Shown here: positions 32,953 to 38,999 of the stretch, in pieces
Numbering within the stretch: position 1 is the first letter of the stretch
How the letters are laid out: every line of letters begins with the position of its first letter
Assembly (NCBI GenBank): GCA_040758525.1
Contig: JBFLVQ010000013.1
Location: 1 to 38,999 of the forward strand
Reading direction: 5' to 3'
Source of the DNA: JBFLVQ01 sp040758525
GTDB taxonomy: Bacteria > Acidobacteriota > Blastocatellia > Chloracidobacteriales > JADJPF01
Length of the DNA stretch: 38,999 bases
Program-made: the position numbers and the translations under genes
The notes under the pieces: generated by a model
What the model was told of the DNA's origin: nothing
Database searches by the model: none
The model's input: the letters and a program-made list of their open reading frames with translations, nothing else

Positions 32953-33765
32953 CTAGAACCATAGTTCAATCTTCTCTCTGGCGACACAGATATTCCTATG
33001 TACTCTGCGAGCAAGTTGCTCGACTTGGCGCATATGTGTATCGTCATGGGCCGGCTCATGATGTGAGATAATAAGCATCTTTACATCACTTGCTTTAGCC
33101 AGCTTGATCCCTTCTTCCCAAGTGCTATGACCCCAGCCATGCTTAGTGACATATTCAGCATCTGAGAAGGCTGAATCATAAATCATTGCATCTACACCAC
33201 GGACAAATTCAACCAATGGCTCATCAGTATGGTCGAAGTGTTCATAATCGGTTATATAGGCCACAGCACTACCGCGATATTCAACACGATAGCCCATTGC
33301 ATCAAAGGGATGATTAAGACGATGGGTCTTAATCGTCACCTCATCGAATTTAAGCAACTGGCTGGGTTTGATGGTATGGAAGGTAAGCTTGGCACGCATT
33401 GCCTCAAGGGTAACAGGAAAATAGGGAAAAGACATCTGCCCAGCAAGAATCTGACGAGGAGAAAGGCCACGTTTCTTCTCTCCATAAATATCAAACTCAT
33501 TGCCAGGCACATAGGCCGGCACAAAGAAGGGAAAGCCGAGTACATGGTCCCAATGGTAGTGAGTAAAGAACATACGTGCATGTATCGGCATCGATTTCAT
33601 CATTTCCGCGCCTAGTTCGCGTATACCACTGCCAGCATCAAAGATGAATAACTGATCACCACAACGCATCTCGACACAGGAAGTGTTACCACCAAAGCGT
33701 TGTGTCAGGGGGCCCGGCGCGGGTAGGCTGCCTCTTACGCCCCATAGCTTTACACGTATATTCAT
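32953..33765 (-). CDS. MBL-fold metal-dependent hydrolase (PhnP/COG1235-like)
   Basis: A 270-aa soluble metallo-beta-lactamase-fold enzyme. The metal motif HYHWDH gives His69, His71, Asp73 and His74. GVRGSLPAPGP and FGGNTSCVEM at the N-terminus, followed by later His/Asp motifs (LNHPFDAMGY, ITDYEHFDH, SHHEPAHDD), complete the dinuclear site. This N-terminal pattern belongs to the phosphodiesterase-like branch that includes PhnP. The start chosen (ATG 33765) matches the family's usual start; an in-frame GTG at 33795 lacks a ribosome binding site. Since it faces an adenylate cyclase, a role on cyclic or phosphodiester nucleotides is possible but inferred. Confidence 0.83.
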   Translation of the reverse strand: MNIRVKLWGVRGSLPAPGPLTQRFGGNTSCVEMRCGDQLFIFDAGSGIRELGAEMMKSMPIHARMFFTHYHWDHVLGFPFFVPAYVPGNEFDIYGEKKRGLSPRQILAGQMSFPYFPVTLEAMRAKLTFHTIKPSQLLKFDEVTIKTHRLNHPFDAMGYRVEYRGSAVAYITDYEHFDHTDEPLVEFVRGVDAMIYDSAFSDAEYVTKHGWGHSTWEEGIKLAKASDVKMLIISHHEPAHDDTHMRQVEQLARRVHRNICVAREKIELWF

Positions 33766-33859
33766 CTTTTTGTTATTACGATTTCCATTCCTCACAGTTT
33801 TGAACCTGGTAATTAAGATTTAAATCGTCGAGACAGGGGTTCACGCAAACGGTGCATCC

Positions 33860-33888
33860 ATTATCGTGCAACTCCCTTCGGGTGTAAA
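33860..33888 (-). promoter_or_regulatory. Promoter of the MBL-fold hydrolase gene
   Basis: On the minus strand, TTTACA (33883-33888), exactly 17 bases, GATAAT (33860-33865), each one base off consensus. The predicted leader to ATG 33765 is about 88 bases. It shows that the MBL gene can be transcribed separately from the operon ending at 33929. Confidence 0.6.
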
Positions 33889-33928
33889 TCGCTTTTTTTC
33901 AAGTTTTATCCATGCTGATCGGGTTCTA

Positions 33929-34537
33929 TTAAGGTTCTCCTAAAAGCCGGTAATAGTGTGCGAGTAGCGCGGTGGTGGTGGGAGTGACACTCTCAAAGCG
34001 TAAGTTCTCGTGGCTTACTGCCTCATAGGTATTAGGTGTAAGGAGCGTCTCACCGCCCCGTGCAACATCCTCGCCAAGCTTGAAAGCACGATTCACTTCG
34101 CCGCCAAAACAGTCCTGATCGCCAATTTTTAGTACTTTGCCATAACCTATCCCAATCGAAAGAAGAATTTGATAATCGGCAGTCTTATTCTCATTATAGC
34201 GCTGGGTGCTTTTATGCATTGCCAATGCGCAATGGACGGCCTGTTCTGGAGAGCGGAAAATAATAAAAAGATTATCTGCTTCGGTCTTTAGTAGCAGGCC
34301 ATTATATTCTAATATGATCGGGTTAAGTAATCGCTGCATCTCATAGATTAGGGAGAGGAAATGAATAATGCCAAACTGCTCGGTACGTAGCGTAAAGCCA
34401 GTCATATCGCTACACATTACCGCCCAAGTCTCGCCAAACATTGCCCAGATCTTCTCATCAATTGTATTAACATCTGCGCCTGGCATTAATCGCTGTTCAA
34501 TCAATTGAAAGAGAACTTCTGCCGCCCTACTCTCCAT
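33929..34537 (-). CDS. Stand-alone class III nucleotidyl cyclase domain with Arg-to-Lys change
   Basis: A 202-aa cyclase-fold protein with no sensor domain. Both metal Asp residues are present (Asp44 in CSDMTGFT, Asp88 in LLKTEADNL), as are the specificity residues Lys84 and Asp142 (ATP-type) and Asn149. The transition-state Arg of the VNxAxR motif is Lys153 (GGEVNRAFKL), and the usual GDA after Lys84 is EAD. It may be a slow cyclase, a nucleotide-binding regulator or a pseudo-enzyme. It is the last gene of the minus-strand operon, 12 bases after the M20 peptidase stop. Confidence 0.78.
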   Translation of the reverse strand: MESRAAEVLFQLIEQRLMPGADVNTIDEKIWAMFGETWAVMCSDMTGFTLRTEQFGIIHFLSLIYEMQRLLNPIILEYNGLLLKTEADNLFIIFRSPEQAVHCALAMHKSTQRYNENKTADYQILLSIGIGYGKVLKIGDQDCFGGEVNRAFKLGEDVARGGETLLTPNTYEAVSHENLRFESVTPTTTALLAHYYRLLGEP

Positions 34538-34549
34538 ATTGTCACCGCC

Positions 34550-35773
34550 TTATTTCAAGCCTGTTAGTGCAAGTAGTAGCACCAATGCCCGCTTTAGGCT
34601 GGTCTCTCGTTCACCTACCTCAAACCATTCTTCCAAGGTATGGCAACTACCACAGTTGCCTCCTGCACCGATGGTAATTGCCTCTAGTCCCATTGAAATG
34701 GGAATATTGGAATCGGTAGAAGAGCATTCCAGATAAGGAGTGATACCAAAACATTGTGTTGCCTCGATAGCCGTCTGTACCAGGGTTGTATTAACAGCCA
34801 GTTCGCCGGAAGGACGATGACCAATCATCTCGATCTCAACCTTTAATGTAGTGTCCGAATGGGCACAATGCTGGTTCTCTTCTGCTACTGCTTCCTGGAT
34901 CGCACGCATAAGGTAGGTCTCAATTTTAGTCAACTGAGCTTCTGAGACCGAACGTAAGTCTATACTCATCTGTGCATATTGCGCGATGCTGTTGATGCCG
35001 CTGCCACCCTCGATTATACCTACATTATAGGAAGTGCGAGGCTGTTGAGGGACATCGTAATTAGCCATCTTGGCAATGGCCCGTCCTAATGCATGGATTG
35101 GATTGACAATACCAAAATCACCCCAAGAATGTCCACCAGGACCCTTGATCGTTATACGGTAACGTTTTGAGCCTAGTGCACGATGAGTAATACGTTCAAT
35201 GCCAGGGCCGTCAAATGATATGAAATATTTGATTCGTTGTCGATAATGGCTCTTGGTATATAAATGACGCACACCACGCAGGTTGCCCGTGCCTTCTTCT
35301 CCAACCGTGGCAACAAAAAGGATAGGTATCTGAGGCTTGATGCCAGCACGCACAAGCGCACGCGCAATCGCCACTAGTCCTGCCAATCCTGAAGCGTTGT
35401 CACTAATGCCAGGAGCATAGTAACGTTGTCCGCGCCGCCGTACACGGCAGTCGGTCTCGGCTGAGAAGACTGTATCTAGGTGAGCGGAGAGACAGACATA
35501 ATGTGAAGCCGTGCCTGGCCAACAGGCAGTGACATTGCCAACCGTATCAATATCCACTTCAGCAAGCCCCAACTCTTGAAAGCGCATACGAAAATACTCA
35601 GCACGCTTCATCTCCTGGAAAGGGGGAGCAGGAATTTCACAGATGGCAATATGCTCACGGGTCAACTCGGTAGCTGTCTGGTCAAGAATTTGGAAGGCTT
35701 GTGCAATGCGTGTATCACGCAATAGCTGGGCTAGTATTAATGGTGGTTTGGTAGATGTTTTCAACTTGGACAT
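34550..35773 (-). CDS. M20-family zinc peptidase/deacylase
   Basis: A 407-aa cytoplasmic metallohydrolase. Zinc and catalytic residues are in place: His98 and Asp100 (SAHLDTVF), bridging Asp125 (GISDNASG), Glu159 and Glu160 (GEEGTGNL), Asp188 and His378 (CHTLEEWF). A dimerisation domain (about 205-320) interrupts the catalytic domain, as usual in M20. The look is of the tripeptidase/PepT side of the family, but M20 also includes deacetylases such as LysK. It starts eight bases after the coiled-coil gene stop, in the operon led by an isopropylmalate-synthase-like enzyme, and is followed by a cyclase domain protein. Confidence 0.87.
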   Translation of the reverse strand: MSKLKTSTKPPLILAQLLRDTRIAQAFQILDQTATELTREHIAICEIPAPPFQEMKRAEYFRMRFQELGLAEVDIDTVGNVTACWPGTASHYVCLSAHLDTVFSAETDCRVRRRGQRYYAPGISDNASGLAGLVAIARALVRAGIKPQIPILFVATVGEEGTGNLRGVRHLYTKSHYRQRIKYFISFDGPGIERITHRALGSKRYRITIKGPGGHSWGDFGIVNPIHALGRAIAKMANYDVPQQPRTSYNVGIIEGGSGINSIAQYAQMSIDLRSVSEAQLTKIETYLMRAIQEAVAEENQHCAHSDTTLKVEIEMIGHRPSGELAVNTTLVQTAIEATQCFGITPYLECSSTDSNIPISMGLEAITIGAGGNCGSCHTLEEWFEVGERETSLKRALVLLLALTGLK

Positions 35774-35781
35774 AGAGGTTA

Positions 35782-36849
35782 TTAATGAACTTCTTCCTTG
35801 TCCTCCACACGTGCATACATATCTTGTAGTTTTTTCAGTAGCTCGCGAGATCGTTTAAGAGATTCTTCTAGCGATCCAATCAGCAGTGTAAGCGAATTTC
35901 CTTCTGCTTCGATCGAAGCACGTGTAGCACGGTTTTGTAGAATCTGGTCCGTAAGAGTGCGCTTAAGTTCTTGTAGATACTGTTGCATCTGTATAGTAAG
36001 GTTACTAAGCTGTGTTATCGCAGGATGCTCGCTCTTTTTGAGCGTCTCTTGTTCACCGGTGATATGAATGTTACGTAATAGACGCGCCGTTTCCATACGC
36101 AGGCGTGCTTGCTCAGAGTAATAGAGTTCCTGAAATTTGTTATGCACGGCCACATTCACTTTAACCATCTCCGCCAGCACCATAGGAGTATAGAAAGCAT
36201 CTTCCAAACTTATTTTGTACTCGCGTAGTTGTGAGAGCAACTTACCTTCAATAAGGGCATTAAAGCTGCGTACCTCTAGGATCATACGGCTGAGCATACG
36301 TAATTTGGCAATCGATGCTGTTTGTATACTCTCCAATTCTACTGTACGCTTACTGTGACAGAGATCTTCTAGAAAGTCTTCCAGATTTTCGATTGCTTGG
36401 CGCAACTTCAAATTATTGGCCGTACTTGTTGTATATGAACAGAGACGGGTTACTAATAGATCAATCTTATCACGGTCACTACCATCTTTGGCAGGTTTAC
36501 TGAGATAGTAACGTACAATATGAGTAAGCGCGTTACTATCAAACTCTCCTACCCGTTCAAAGAAACGGCGTATTACTGAAACCGAGATACGTGAGTCGAT
36601 CAGCGCGATACTAACACGGGCCTGTTGTAGCGCACGCTGGATTTCTGCGAGCAGAGAATTGACCTCAGAGACATTGGCTTCGCTGAGTGTTGCCATCTTT
36701 GAGTGCAACTCTGCCAGGTTGATATCTGGGGTAAGCTCCTGCTCAATCATTATGTTCTGTAAGGTAGTAAAGAATTGGCTGGTTGCCCACAGCATAGCCA
36801 GTTCTGCCGCCATTGCTTTCTGTGTCAGCCGTTGGAGTTGCTCGCCCAT
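35782..36849 (-). CDS. Coiled-coil protein of unknown function
   Basis: A 355-aa largely helical, soluble protein with no signal peptide or membrane segment. Heptad-like Leu/Ile patterns run through about 60-85, 145-215 and 275-345. The C-terminal stretch (SLEESLKRSRELLKKLQDMY) is strongly coiled-coil. No catalytic motif is visible. Its ATG overlaps the stop codon of the isopropylmalate-synthase-like gene by one base (TGATG), and the M20 peptidase follows after eight bases, so it is firmly part of the operon. A structural or scaffold role for its neighbours is a guess. Confidence 0.7.
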   Translation of the reverse strand: MGEQLQRLTQKAMAAELAMLWATSQFFTTLQNIMIEQELTPDINLAELHSKMATLSEANVSEVNSLLAEIQRALQQARVSIALIDSRISVSVIRRFFERVGEFDSNALTHIVRYYLSKPAKDGSDRDKIDLLVTRLCSYTTSTANNLKLRQAIENLEDFLEDLCHSKRTVELESIQTASIAKLRMLSRMILEVRSFNALIEGKLLSQLREYKISLEDAFYTPMVLAEMVKVNVAVHNKFQELYYSEQARLRMETARLLRNIHITGEQETLKKSEHPAITQLSNLTIQMQQYLQELKRTLTDQILQNRATRASIEAEGNSLTLLIGSLEESLKRSRELLKKLQDMYARVEDKEEVH

Positions 36850-38060
36850 CAGACTAACTTCAATATCTCCTCTTTGGTAAGAACATTAGCCGACTTTTTC
36901 GCGGCTGCAAAGATACGTTCCACACGCGCTTCCTGGGGCTCTATATTATGTTTCTCAAGCCAGTAGATGACATTTGATTTACCACTCATGGGGCCAATTT
37001 CGATAATCTGCTCAAGTCCAAAAGCATGTGCAGGAACACCAGAATAGACCATATTGGCGAGCATCTCGTCATTTTTACGGAAAGCCTTAATTACCGCGGC
37101 GGCATGCACGCCGGTAGCCGTACGGAAGGCATCACGACCCACTACTGGGTAGTTGGGAGGAACAGGTATACCTACTGCCTCTGAGGCAATATCACAATAG
37201 GCACGCAGGCTCCTCAGATCTCTATTGATGTAACCCATCAACTGGAAATTAACCAGTAACTGATCCATAGGTGTGTTACCAACCCGTTCTCCAATCCCTA
37301 ACGCAGCACCATGAACACGATCAGCACCTGCTTCATAAGCAGCAATGGAATTGATTACGCCTAGACCGCGATCTTGATGGCCATGCCAATCGATCTTAAC
37401 ATCCTCACCGGTCTCTAAGACGATCTTCTTAACAAAGCTGATCAATGCCGTCACTCCAGCAGGAGTAGCATGTCCTACAGTATCACATACACAGATACGG
37501 CGAGCACCACATTCAATGGCGGTTTGGTAGAGTTTACGAATTGTGTCGGGATGGGCGCGAGTAGTATCTTCAGTAACATACATTACCGGCAGACCACGCT
37601 CAGTAGCAAAACGGACCGCATCTTCAGTGGCAAAGAGCATCTTGTCAAGACTCCACTCCTCTGCATACTGACGGATCGGACTAGAGCCGATAAAGGTACA
37701 AGCCTCAATAGCAATACCAATCTCTTGTGAGATATCAACGATTGGCTGAATATCCGCACGTACTGTACGAGCAGCACAGTTAGGCCGTAATTTCATCTTG
37801 TTGTTGGCGATTTCTGCAGCCAATTGCAATACATCGCCACGTGCACGTGGCCCGGCGCCTGGCAATCCTATATCGGCAGTATCTATGCCAAGTGACTCCA
37901 TCAAATGGAGCAGTTCGATCTTCTTTTCAATTGGAGGATCAGTAACCGAAGGTGACTGCAAACCATCGCGTAATGTCTCATCATCAAATTCAACTCTACG
38001 GGTAGGCAGATCGGTATGCCCAGCAAGATTCCAATCATAGATCAATTCGCTGCCAAACAT
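36849..38060 (-). CDS. HMG-CoA lyase-like enzyme of the 2-isopropylmalate/homocitrate synthase family
   Basis: A 403-aa TIM-barrel acyl-transferring synthase. Metal and acid/base residues: Asp27 and Arg31-Asp32 in DDETLRDG, and His226/His228 in DWHGHQDRG. The second signature is GERVGNTPMDQLL. The length leaves room for the barrel and a short linker only, so the C-terminal leucine-feedback domain of LeuA is missing. It could condense acetyl-CoA with a 2-oxoacid as an isopropylmalate, citramalate or homocitrate synthase; which one is not decidable here. It begins an operon of four genes, has AGAGG before its ATG, and is divergent from nothing: the LysR gene upstream is on the same strand. Confidence 0.83.
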   Translation of the reverse strand: MFGSELIYDWNLAGHTDLPTRRVEFDDETLRDGLQSPSVTDPPIEKKIELLHLMESLGIDTADIGLPGAGPRARGDVLQLAAEIANNKMKLRPNCAARTVRADIQPIVDISQEIGIAIEACTFIGSSPIRQYAEEWSLDKMLFATEDAVRFATERGLPVMYVTEDTTRAHPDTIRKLYQTAIECGARRICVCDTVGHATPAGVTALISFVKKIVLETGEDVKIDWHGHQDRGLGVINSIAAYEAGADRVHGAALGIGERVGNTPMDQLLVNFQLMGYINRDLRSLRAYCDIASEAVGIPVPPNYPVVGRDAFRTATGVHAAAVIKAFRKNDEMLANMVYSGVPAHAFGLEQIIEIGPMSGKSNVIYWLEKHNIEPQEARVERIFAAAKKSANVLTKEEILKLV

Positions 38061-38140
38061 GTCAACCTCTAAAATAAACTCTCAACAGTGCGCCGTTAGT
38101 TGGGCGACAAAGCTGAATATGGCTGATGGCTAGTATTCTA

Positions 38141-38168
38141 ATTATATACTAACCACGCGGACTGGCAG
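38141..38168 (-). promoter_or_regulatory. Promoter of the isopropylmalate-synthase-like operon
   Basis: Minus-strand TATAAT (38141-38146) preceded by CTGCCA (38163-38168) after 16 bases. The -10 is perfect and the -35 matches four of six. The leader to ATG 38060 would be about 75 bases. It separates this operon from the upstream LysR gene. Confidence 0.5.
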
Positions 38169-38248
38169 CACGAAATCCCCGGACCAGCCCCAACAATAGT
38201 AGAAGATAGCTTGTCTTGACTTATTTGGATTTTTTCACTTTTAAGTAA

Positions 38249-38999
38249 CTAATTTTCTGCCATTACCCCAATCTTAGAGATATGTTCAAGCATCAGTTCA
38301 CATAGCGGTGAGCGCTGACGACGTTTATTGACAACAACATAGAAAGTTCGTCGAGGTAGATCTAGATTTTTGATTGTTAGTGTGCGCAACAGTTTGAAAC
38401 GCATCTCCTGTTCAATAGCGAGATCGGAGAGAATGCCTAACCCTAGATTGTGTATAACAGCCTCTTTGATTGCTGTTGTTGAACCCAATTCCGCAATAAT
38501 ATTAAAGCTGCGCAAATGTAAGCCAGCCTTTTCCAACTGTTGCTCGAAGGCTTGTCGTGTACCAGAGCCAGGCTCACGCATCACTAGAGGGAGTTGTTGT
38601 AGCTGGGTCAAGGTAATTGGCCCTAGAGGAAAACGCTCGCTGATCGGTGCTGCCAAGATCAATTGGTCAGAGGCAAATGGCCAGCACTCCAGATCGGGAT
38701 CATGTGGTTCAGCACCAACAAATCCTAACTCAATCTCGCCTGAGGTGGTGCGGGCAAGAATCTGACGTGTATCACCGATTGCTACTGCCACCTCTATCTT
38801 GGGATATTTTTGGTGAAATTGACTGATTGTACGCGGCAGTAAATATTCACCTGGAATCGTGGAGGCGCCCAACTCAAGCCGCCCTTCCTGTTTTTTCAGG
38901 AAGCGGCTCATGGCATTCTCAATATCCTTACGCACATTGAGTAGGGTGCTGCTCTGTTCATAAAGGATATGTGCGGCACGAGTGGGTTGTATCTCACGA
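38249..38999 (-). CDS. LysR-family regulator, N-terminal HTH cut off by the window edge
   Basis: The reading frame continues upstream of the GTG at 38935 to the end of the window (REIQPTRAAHILYEQSSTLL...), which is the linker helix that follows the LysR HTH, so the gene is truncated by the window and not a short protein. The visible part is the effector-binding domain: LELGASTIPGEYLLPR, then VMREPGSGTRQAFEQ and GLGILSDLAI. The ASTIPGEYLLP stretch is typical of the CysB/YeiE/CbbR-like group. It lies on the same strand just upstream of the isopropylmalate-synthase-like operon and may regulate it. Confidence 0.88.
   Translation of the reverse strand, partial: REIQPTRAAHILYEQSSTLLNVRKDIENAMSRFLKKQEGRLELGASTIPGEYLLPRTISQFHQKYPKIEVAVAIGDTRQILARTTSGEIELGFVGAEPHDPDLECWPFASDQLILAAPISERFPLGPITLTQLQQLPLVMREPGSGTRQAFEQQLEKAGLHLRSFNIIAELGSTTAIKEAVIHNLGLGILSDLAIEQEMRFKLLRTLTIKNLDLPRRTFYVVVNKRRQRSPLCELMLEHISKIGVMAEN

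Noticed and set aside
33229..33615. 128-codon plus-strand ORF opposite the MBL gene
   Set aside because: It is antisense to the catalytic half of an MBL protein with all metal motifs, and has no start signal.
34550..35773. Calling the M20 gene LysK because of the synthase in the same operon
   Set aside because: The sequence resembles the peptidase T side of M20 more than LysK, and no LysW, LysX or LysZ gene is in the window.
1..38999. tRNA, rRNA, CRISPR, prophage or insertion sequence
   Set aside because: No cloverleaf with conserved T-loop, no spaced direct repeats, no transposase or phage motifs and no long terminal inverted repeats were found by reading. A covariance-model scan would settle small RNAs.

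Overview
The window looks like a chromosomal segment of an Acidobacteriota bacterium of moderate GC, most likely class Blastocatellia. The taxon is an inference. It rests on an Oar-like TonB-dependent receptor of about 1,030 residues with a carboxypeptidase-regulatory N-terminus, a cytoplasmic Hanks kinase that starts with a Cys-rich knuckle, a fused gamma-alpha KorA, a bacterial archaemetzincin and many signalling enzymes. I see no tRNA, rRNA, CRISPR array, transposase, phage gene or obvious IS end. The region reads as stable chromosome.

Layout. (1) 1-4020, plus strand: ribose-5-phosphate isomerase, a HAD-IIA phosphatase, a polyphosphate-glucokinase-like ROK kinase and a secreted SGNH hydrolase, closed by a 16-bp hairpin. 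(2) 4088-8190, minus strand: CBS protein, korA, korB and zinc-ribbon CBS protein in transcription order, behind a near-consensus promoter. This is a 2-oxoacid:ferredoxin oxidoreductase bracketed by two related CBS proteins, and the second one has a foldable three-segment element over its ribosome binding site. (3) 8709-11798: TonB receptor. (4) 11944-18006, plus strand: a tight run of DUF1054 protein, acyl-CoA synthetase, PilZ-histidine kinase fusion, aldehyde dehydrogenase and Ser/Thr kinase, ended by a hairpin. (5) 18100-23836, minus strand: an IPT/TIG membrane protein with GspC/PilP-like features, two or three very small genes, a STAS protein, a YkgJ-like Cys-rich protein, myo-inositol-1-phosphate synthase and an AraC regulator. 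(6) 24069-25715: three genes of unknown function. (7) 26042-29824, plus strand: an envelope or polysaccharide cassette (FecR-like/Big_1 protein, TPR plus carbohydrate-binding-like protein, O-antigen ligase family protein). (8) 29814-31173, minus strand: rhomboid protease and archaemetzincin. (9) 31359-33765: a GAF-PAS-adenylate cyclase facing an MBL-fold hydrolase, with a perfect 19-bp hairpin filling the space between their stop codons. (10) 33929-38060, minus strand: an operon of isopropylmalate-synthase-like enzyme, coiled-coil protein, M20 peptidase and a class III cyclase with an altered catalytic residue. (11) 38249 to the right edge: LysR regulator without its HTH.

How it may work together. 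Central metabolism (rpiA, ppgK-like, korAB, ino1) is interleaved with nucleotide and second-messenger sensing: CBS pairs, a PilZ domain, two class III cyclases, a STAS protein and a Ser/Thr kinase. The observations I would follow first are the CBS-bracketed korAB operon with its switch-like leader, the cyclase/IPM-synthase/coiled-coil/M20 operon, the PilZ-histidine kinase inside a fatty acyl/aldehyde operon, and small genes in the 19.5-20.0 kb interval.
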